Assembly: GCA_949752735.1 (NCBI GenBank)
Contig: OX457042.1
Coordinates: 26,626,400 to 26,690,399, forward strand
Direction of reading: 5' to 3'
Origin: Lumbricus terrestris
Taxonomy: Eukaryota > Annelida > Clitellata > Crassiclitellata > Lumbricidae
DNA: 64,000 nt
The notes under the pieces: model-generated
What the model saw: the letters and a program-made list of their open reading frames with translations, nothing else
Database searches by the model: none
Told to the model about the DNA's origin: nothing
Translations under genes and position numbers: made by a program
In this document: positions 58,023-64,000 of the stretch, in pieces
How the letters are laid out: each line of letters opens with the position of its first letter
Numbering within the stretch: position 1 is the first letter of the stretch

Positions 58023-58399
58023 CCTTTCTCGATGTGCATCAATCGGAATTATATTCTTTCAAGATTTATTATTCAAAAATTTCTGAGTTCGCTGCGTGCC
58101 ATATTACATGAGCAATTTTCATGGTTTTGCAAGAATTTTTCATGGTCTACCAAATAGTATTCAGTTTTTCTTTAGTTAAGCAGCTTCAGATAGTTTTTAT
58201 AGCCCAGGTTTTGATGTGACCTGTGTATACCGGCTATACAAGTCAAAGAACACCTCATATTACATCATCGACCAGTGTAAAAGATCACAACTCAATGACT
58301 CGCCCGACAGAAATCAGAAGCTTCGATGCATCATGTATCAGCCCTTATGTGGGGACTAGCCCCCTACCCCCAACCACCACCACCAGTTGCTCTGTATAT

Positions 58400-58735
58400 C
58401 GGCTCTCTAAGACGCCACTTGTCGCGTTTCTCGCTTTGTCGTCGACTCGCCATAGAGAAGCAATCCTTCACAGAAGCCAGCGCGCGCCACCTCCTCCTCC
58501 TACTTCTCCTCCTCCTCCGCAGCCATTGTCACCGGCGCCGCGTACCAACCGTCTTGGCGCGTTTCATTATTATCTGCCGCCGCAGACGACGACGTCAGGC
58601 GCGTGCGCGAGAATACGCGCGCTTCGAGGAGGTGGACACGTGACCTGGCGACCGCCGTTGCCGCTGCAGCAGCCGCCGCCGCAGCAGACGACGAATTGGC
58701 ATCGATCAGCGCCGCACAATGGCGCTCAGTTTAGT
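58400..58735. promoter_or_regulatory. CpG-rich patch in intron 3
   Basis: Dense CpG (CAGCGCGCGCC, GGCGCCGCG, GACGACGTCAGGCGCGTGCG with a CRE-like GACGTCA core) within 340 bp. A 263-codon Pro/Ser-rich frame crosses it, but it also translates pyrimidine tracts and shows no known domain, so I treat it as non-coding. Confidence 0.3.
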
Positions 58736-59159
58736 CTGTTAACGGAAATAATGATGCAATTTGCATGTGTGGTTCGCGAGACCGATTCGATACTGATGAT
58801 GATGGTTCGATGGATTAGCGACGAAGGGGCAACCACCGACTCTCCACTTCCTCCTCCTTCTTCCTCTTCATCCCGCCTCCCGCCTCCTCCTCCTCCTCCC
58901 CATCTTTCTCCTCCTACTCCTCATCCCTCTTTCTCGCCTGCGCTTCGCCGCCTCCCACTTGTGGAGTCGCAAATGCAGACACGACATCTTGGACGACGGT
59001 GTGAAGACAAATGAAATCCCTGCGAAAACAGTTCAGAATAATTTCATGTCGCCACTGGTTCGCGTTGCCTGCAAGTTTCTAGCTAATTTCTGTCCGTTGA
59101 GATTACGATATGCATTGGTTACTGCCGCTCGTTCGTTTGTTATCGTTACCGTAACTGTA

Positions 59160-59215
59160 ATCGTGAATTTATATAGCGCCAATTCAAGAGAAACTGCTCA
59201 GAGGCGATTACGACG
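59160..59215 (-). mobile_element. LINE/SINE 3' tail fragment
   Basis: TTTATATAGCGCCAATTCAA...CTGCTCAGAGGCG is the reverse complement of the common hairpin tail. Confidence 0.5.
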
Positions 59216-59339
59216 TGATAGCACCACCCAACTCTCAAAAAGAATAATTGTTTTAAAATGTCATCATCGTGTTTCATGCTCGTTGTGACTTCAAAAGTGC
59301 AAACTGTTTTGATCAATATGATATTTACAGACATTATAA

Positions 59340-59600
59340 TTCATTCGTTCATTCATTCGGACATTTATATAGCGGTCCTTCAAGAAAACAATTACTCAGA
59401 GGCGCTCCCGACTTCAGCGCGCCCAAAACAAAGTTTTAAGTTTAGTAAGAAAGGATCGTGGTAGAGTCCCGGAGTGTAGGCGTCGCTCAAAAGGAAGGCC
59501 ATTCCAGACCACTGGGCCAACCACAGAAAAGGCTTGATTCTTCATGGTAGTAGTACGAGCAAAAGGAACTAAGAGGACTCCCTTATCAGCGGATAGTCTG
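59340..59600 (-). mobile_element. CR1/L2-like LINE 3' end
   Basis: After (CATT)n the tail hairpin TATAGCGGTCCTTCAAGA...CTCAGAGGCGCTCCCG is followed, reading the minus strand, by a GPVVWNGLPF motif and related ORF2 C-terminal sequence near 59490-59515. Confidence 0.65.
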
Positions 59601-60599
59601 TATACAATGGTTATATATTAACTTGCTAAGATAATGAGTGTAAACGCAATTGCCCGTTTTTATAAAGCGCCACTCACAGCGGGGCTCATATGAAATGTTT
59701 GCTCTCGGTGAGTGCTCCCCTTAATCTTCATCGACCTTGAACTGATTTGCAACCACACCCGGGTCATTATTGCGTGTGGTTCAATGGAGATATTGACCCT
59801 CTGTGCAGGAAAAGACGAAGAAGGAGAACAGGCGACTGTTGTCCTGTTGTCCTGTTGTCCTGTTGGTCCGTCTGAAGGACGTGAAGTTCAATCACGATTT
59901 GATTTAATAGTTATTAATATTTGATTTAACGACAACTTAGATTTGATTTAATGATAATTATGATTTCAATTAATGGGGATTTTAATTTGATTTGAAGGCA
60001 ATTTATGCGGTCTGAAATTCACAAGTTGGACAATGCGTTTATATGGCTTCTCTAATTAATATGTGGATTTATCCTATTTATTCAGCCTTGAAATTGTGCG
60101 ACCAGTATCGCTTGCTATTTATTTTATTTAAATGATACCCGCGACCACATTGATCCTGTCAAAGGTCATCTATATAATATATATTTTCATGCCAGAAATC
60201 CCAATCAAAAACCATGTAGGACACTGTTTACCTTGCCCTGTGGTACTTTTAAAGAAGGCAGCTGAATGGAGTTGTACATGTATGATGCTGTATATACGAT
60301 GTTTTTTCTATGTTTCTCTTGCGGTTTCTGATATGTTTCGACGTTGTCCGCTGTTGTTTAATGTTGTCAGATGCTTTCTGATGCTGTCGTCCGATATATA
60401 CTTTTGCCGATATATTATATATATTATATATAAATATAAATATATATATGTGTGTGTATATATATATTATATAAATATATAGACTTCCTTCGCAACGATT
60501 CGTCGGGGCGCATTCTTGCGTGTTTATATGTATACGGAAAACTGAGATGCATCATAGATTTCATTAGATCCATGCATCGATCCGTCAGAGTGCATTTGC

Positions 60600-60845
60600 A
60601 CATCAGAAAACGTGCCTCGCAATACAACAAGTCTCTGCCCCGAGCAGGGATCCGTTTCGCCCGCGTACATATACGGAGCCGAACGGGGAAAGCTCGAACT
60701 AAGTTCCATCGATCGTCCGCGGATTACTCCGGGAACGTCACAGCGGATTTGTCGACGGCACCGCCAGTTTCTTTCTTTCTTTCCAAGTTGCGCCGCCGCC
60801 GCCGCCGTCGCCGTCGCTGTCCCGTCTGCAGCGGCTGAGAAGGGA
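60600..60845. promoter_or_regulatory. CpG-rich patch with (GCC)n in intron 3
   Basis: A locally CpG-rich block with a short (GCC)n/(GTCGCC)n run near 60790-60820. No exon is recognised. A composition-based call only. Confidence 0.2.
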
Positions 60846-61257
60846 GATCTGCTTCCGATGTTTCGGGCGTATAAGGCTATAAGCTTGAAAAGATGGAAGG
60901 AATTGGAAGTCGTTGCTGTTGGTGAACTGTGTTTTGCGAAGAGGAGTCGCTTGTTTTATTAATGATTGCTGCAGTGAATCGTGTGGGAATAATAATTGTT
61001 CGAAGGCTGCGAGTAATGAGTAAGCTGCGGGCAGTGACGAGTTTTAGATAGAGAGTTGGGATCGTGTTATGTCTGCTCGACGCTTGACTCCGTTCGGCTC
61101 GGCTGACGAGATCTGTGCGAGAGACTTATTAGATAGGGTCGATGGTTTAACTTCAGGTCAGGCAGGCAGTGCATCCCTTGCGACCTGTCGGCTCATGTTG
61201 TCCTTGTACTGCCATGTTGTGGCTTACCCGAGAAATATCTTAATTGGATGCGTCAGC

Positions 61258-61680
61258 CAGTCACTTACTCACTCACTCACTTACTCACTCACTCACTCAA
61301 TCACTCAATCACTCACTAACTTACTCACTCACCCACTTACTTACTCACTCAATCACTCACCCACTTACCCACTCACTCACTCAATCACTCAATCAATCAC
61401 TCACTCACTCAATCACTCACTCACTCAATCACTCACTCACTCAATCACTCACTCACTCAATCACTCACTCAATCTCTCAATCACTCACTCACCCACTTAC
61501 TCACTCAATCACTCACTCACTCAATCACTCACTCACCTACTTTTACACACTCACTCAATCACTTACTCACTCACTCGCTCACTCACTCATTCACTGACGC
61601 ACTCACTCACTCACCCACTTACACACTCACTAATTCAATCATTTATTTACTCATTCATTTATTTGCTCATCGAATCGCTG
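61258..61680. repeat. (CACT)n/(CAATCACT)n microsatellite
   Basis: Mixed TCAC and AATCAC units. The SLTHSLTHS frame is a repeat translation. Confidence 0.97.
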
Positions 61681-61719
61681 AGTAAAACAATCTACCGAAC
61701 AGTGGAATCTGATGTAGAG

Positions 61720-62390
61720 TAAAAATAATAACGATGATAATGACGATGATGTTGATTATCACAAATATTAATAATAGTAGCTGTAGTAGTTGTTGTTGCA
61801 GTAGTAGTGATACTAATAACAGTAGTAGTTGTGGCGATGGTAGCAGTAATAGTAGTAGTTGTAGTATAGCAGTGAAGTTGTAATATTAATAATAATAATA
61901 ATAGTAATGATAACAACAGTATAGTAGGCCTAGTAGTAGTAGTGGTGGTGATGGCAGCAGTAATAGTAGCAGTGGTAGTAGTAGCAGTATAATTGTAATA
62001 TTAATAATCGTAATGATAATAGTAGTAGTAGTAGTATTTTACTAATAGTTGCAGTAGTAGTAGTAGCAGTAGTAGCAGCAGTAGCAATAGCAGCAGCAGT
62101 AGCAGTAGTAGTATACTGTAGTATAGTAGTATTAGTAGTAGTGGTATAGTAGTAGTAGCAATAGCAGCAGCAGCAGTAGCAGTAGTATAGTATACTATAG
62201 TATAGTAGTATTAGTAGTAGTGGTGTAGTAGTAGTAGCAGTAGCAGTAGCAGTAGTAGTAGTAGTAGCAGTAGTAGTAGCAGCAGCAGCAGTAGCAGCAG
62301 TAGTAGTAGTAGCAGCAGCAGTAGTAGTAGCAGTAGCAGTAGCAGCAGTAGCAGTAGCTGTTGCAGTAGCAGTAGTAGCACATACAGTAT
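61720..62390. repeat. (AGT)n/(AGC)n array directly upstream of exon 4
   Basis: About 670 bp of GTA/GCA units with a duplicated ~70-bp segment (GTATAGTAGTATTAGTAGTA near 62117 and 62200). It ends about 25 bp before the exon 4 acceptor. Confidence 0.95.
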
Positions 62391-62414
62391 ACATGTATGT
62401 GTTTTTATTCTTAG

Positions 62415-62633
62415 ATCCTGTGTCGTTGTTGAATGCCGTCCATTGGGACGAGACTCAGACAACGACGACGACGACGACGACTGATAGAGAAACAACGACG
62501 ACCTCATCATCATCTGATGATCAACTCCAGCAACAGACGACGACGATGGAAGACCTGGAAAACAACGACGACGACGACATCCACAGGCAGAGAGGAGAAG
62601 GGAACCCGGAAAACACTAGTCTGCAGCATCCAG
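62415..62633 (+). CDS. CUX1: CUX1/CASP-like protein, exon 4 (low-complexity)
   Basis: The 219-nt exon begins after ...ttcttag and ends at CATCCAG|GTATAC. Joined in phase 1 to exon 3 it starts DPVSLLNAV, matching the DPVPAL that follows exon 3 in vertebrate CUX1. Similarity then stops, and the rest is low-complexity: a Thr run, TTTSSSSDDQLQQQTTT, and an acidic NNDDDD patch. The phase is 1 at both ends, so the exon could be skipped without a frameshift. The expected coiled-coil sequence (QLKVQRLHDIE-like) is not in this exon or later in the window. The acceptor and the DPV start are convincing, the downstream donor less so. Confidence 0.7.
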
Positions 62634-62774
62634 GTATACAGAGAGACTGAATGAATGAATGACACCGCTTCCTGTTCATAATCATCATAATCATCATCAT
62701 CATTGTCATCATCATCATTTGTCATGGCAGTTTCGATGAGATTTACCATCGAAGGCTAATAAAAAATTACACCC

Positions 62775-63110
62775 ACAAATAAAAATTTCATTCAATCAGT
62801 CAATCAGTCAATCAGTCAATCGGTGCAAAATATTTAGCCACCAGGTTGCTGTAGATTGGCTGATGCCAAATAATAAATAATAAATAATAAATAACAAATA
62901 ACAAATAACAAATAAAAACAAACAACAAATAACAAATAACAATTAACAAATAACAATTAAATAATTAACAATTAACTATTAACAAATAGCAAATAGTAAA
63001 TAGTAAATAGTAAATAGCAAATAGTAAATAGTAAATAGTCAATAATGAATAATGAATAATAAATAATAAATAATAAATAATAAATAATAAATAGTTAGTA
63101 TTGAGCAGAA
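62775..63110. repeat. (CAGTCAAT)n and (AATAAAT)n-type repeats
   Basis: A short CAGTCAAT block, then 7-bp units drifting through AATAAAT, AACAAAT, AATTAAC and AGTAAAT. Confidence 0.95.
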
Positions 63111-63164
63111 GATGAGGAATTTAATCGAATTCAATTTAATGAAATCTAATCTAATTTAGTCAGC

Positions 63165-63650
63165 CCGTCTGTTTGTCTGTTTGTCTGTTTGTCTGTCTGC
63201 TTGTTTGTCTGTTTGTCTGTCTGCTTGTTTGTCTGTTTGTCTGTCTGCTTGTTTGTCTGTTTGTCTGTCTGTCTGTTTGTTTGTCTGTTTGTTTGCCTGT
63301 TTGTCTGTTTGTCTGTCTGTCTGTCTGTTTGTTTGTCTGTTTGTTTGCCTTTTTGTCTGTTTGTCTGTTTGTTTGTCTATCTGGCTCTTTGTCTGTTTGT
63401 TTGTCTGTCTATTTGTTTGTCTGTCTGTCTATTTATCTGTTTGTTTGTCTGTCTGTTTGTTTGTTTGTCTGTCTGTTTGTTTGTCTGTCTGTTTGTTTGT
63501 CTATCTGGCTCTTTGTCTGTCTGTTTGTCTGTCTATTTGTTTGTCTGTCTGTCTATTTGTTTGTCTGTCTGTCTATTTATCTGTTTGTCTGTCTGTCTGT
63601 CTGTTTGTCTGTTTGTCTGCTTTTTGTTTCTTTGTCTGTCTGTCTGTCCA
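63165..63650. repeat. (TGTCTGTT)n microsatellite
   Basis: About 490 bp of TGTC/TGTT units with a larger periodicity (the segment CTATCTGGCTCTTTGTCTG near 63378 and 63501). The Cys-Leu-Val frames are artefacts. Confidence 0.97.
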
Positions 63651-63794
63651 CTATTTCCTCGATTAACAGACAACAGTACTCTGATGACCCTTAATTACTT
63701 AGGGTGCTATGTAAATAACTATTTTTAACTCGACCTAGGAATTTACGGCGCATTCGCTAATTGCCTACATTGATCGACGTTCCACCTCATCTCA

Positions 63795-63975
63795 TTACGC
63801 ACTGCCATACATTGTAGCTACCATAGTTACCATTACCATAGTTACCATTACCATAGTTACCATTACCATAGTTACCATTACCATAGTTACCATTACCATA
63901 GTTACCATTACCATAGTTACCATTGCCATAGTTACCATTACCATAGTTACCATTACCATAGTTACCATTACCATT
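63795..63975. repeat. 15-bp minisatellite CATAGTTACCATTAC
   Basis: About eleven nearly identical copies, with one CATTGCC variant near 63921. Confidence 0.97.
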
Positions 63976-64000
63976 ATAGTTGACAAAACGAGAGAACGTT

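Larger units (their letters stand above)
57543..62414 (+). other. CUX1: Intron 3 of the CUX1/CASP-like gene
   Basis: This 4.9 kb intron has donor GTAAGTAG and acceptor tgtttttattcttag. It holds a GTAT microsatellite (57670-58022), two CpG-rich patches (about 58400-58730 and 60600-60840), LINE tail fragments near 59160-59600, and an AT run near 60410-60480. It also holds the TCAC (61258-61680) and AGT/AGC (61720-62390) arrays. The last array ends only about 25 bp before the exon 4 acceptor. Confidence 0.8.
62634..64000 (+). other. CUX1: Start of intron 4 of the CUX1/CASP-like gene (incomplete)
   Basis: The sequence after the GTATAC donor is non-coding. It consists almost wholly of simple repeats: CAT/TCA (62680-62720), CAGTCAAT (62775-62822), AAATAAT variants (62865-63110), TGTCTGTT (63165-63650) and a 15-bp minisatellite (63795-63975). 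No further exon was recognised before the window ends. Confidence 0.6.

Noticed and set aside
58223..59014. 263-codon Pro/Ser-rich frame in intron 3
   Set aside because: It spans pyrimidine tracts and a CpG patch, has no recognisable domain, and lies between two certain host exons without splice sites that would join it in frame.

Overview
This is a window of animal nuclear DNA. The only gene I can place with confidence is the 5' part of a CUX1/CASP (Cut-like homeobox) orthologue on the + strand. Four coding exons with canonical splice sites and compatible phases (623-733, 56780-56890, 57416-57542, 62415-62633) encode the conserved N-terminus shared by CUX1 and its splice form CASP. Examples are the [14 protein letters not shown] and [16 protein letters not shown] stretches. 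Coiled-coil, CUT and homeobox exons are not present and must lie beyond position 64000. The first intron is about 56 kb, and almost everything else in the window lies inside introns.

Organism: a metazoan, most likely a marine invertebrate deuterostome such as an echinoderm or hemichordate. Three points support this. An invertebrate-style CUX N-terminus is present. The Ty3/gypsy element is of the Gmr1 type, with integrase encoded before reverse transcriptase, a group first described from deuterostomes. Simple repeats, tRNA-derived SINEs and CR1/L2-like LINE tails are very dense. The species cannot be named from the sequence.

Layout. 1-733: promoter/5'UTR and coding exon 1. 734-56779: intron 1. 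It holds a tRNA-SINE whose 3' tail became a ~530 bp TTC array (1980-2810), many long polypurine/polypyrimidine and trinucleotide arrays (2-13 kb, 26-28 kb, 34 kb, 39-43 kb, 52 kb, 55 kb), several minisatellites, and a decayed mariner-type transposase (17.1-18.66 kb). It also holds a foldback transposon that split a SINE (19.4-20.5 kb), LINE 3' ends including a 3 x 205 bp triplication (29.0-29.6 kb), and seven short hAT-like non-autonomous elements, of which six have exact 8-bp target duplications. A complete 7.6 kb Gmr1-like LTR retrotransposon lies antisense to the gene, with LTRs that look identical (43638-51245). 56780-64000: exons 2 to 4 with their introns, again full of microsatellites.

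The most interesting items are the Gmr1-like element (Gag with a SCAN-like region, in-frame stop in gag, recent insertion), the hairpin tail shared by SINEs and LINEs, a cluster of ATCGAT Cut/Cux-type sites inside the gene's own first intron, and a low-complexity, phase-symmetric exon 4. I saw no CRISPR array and no convincing functional tRNA or rRNA gene.
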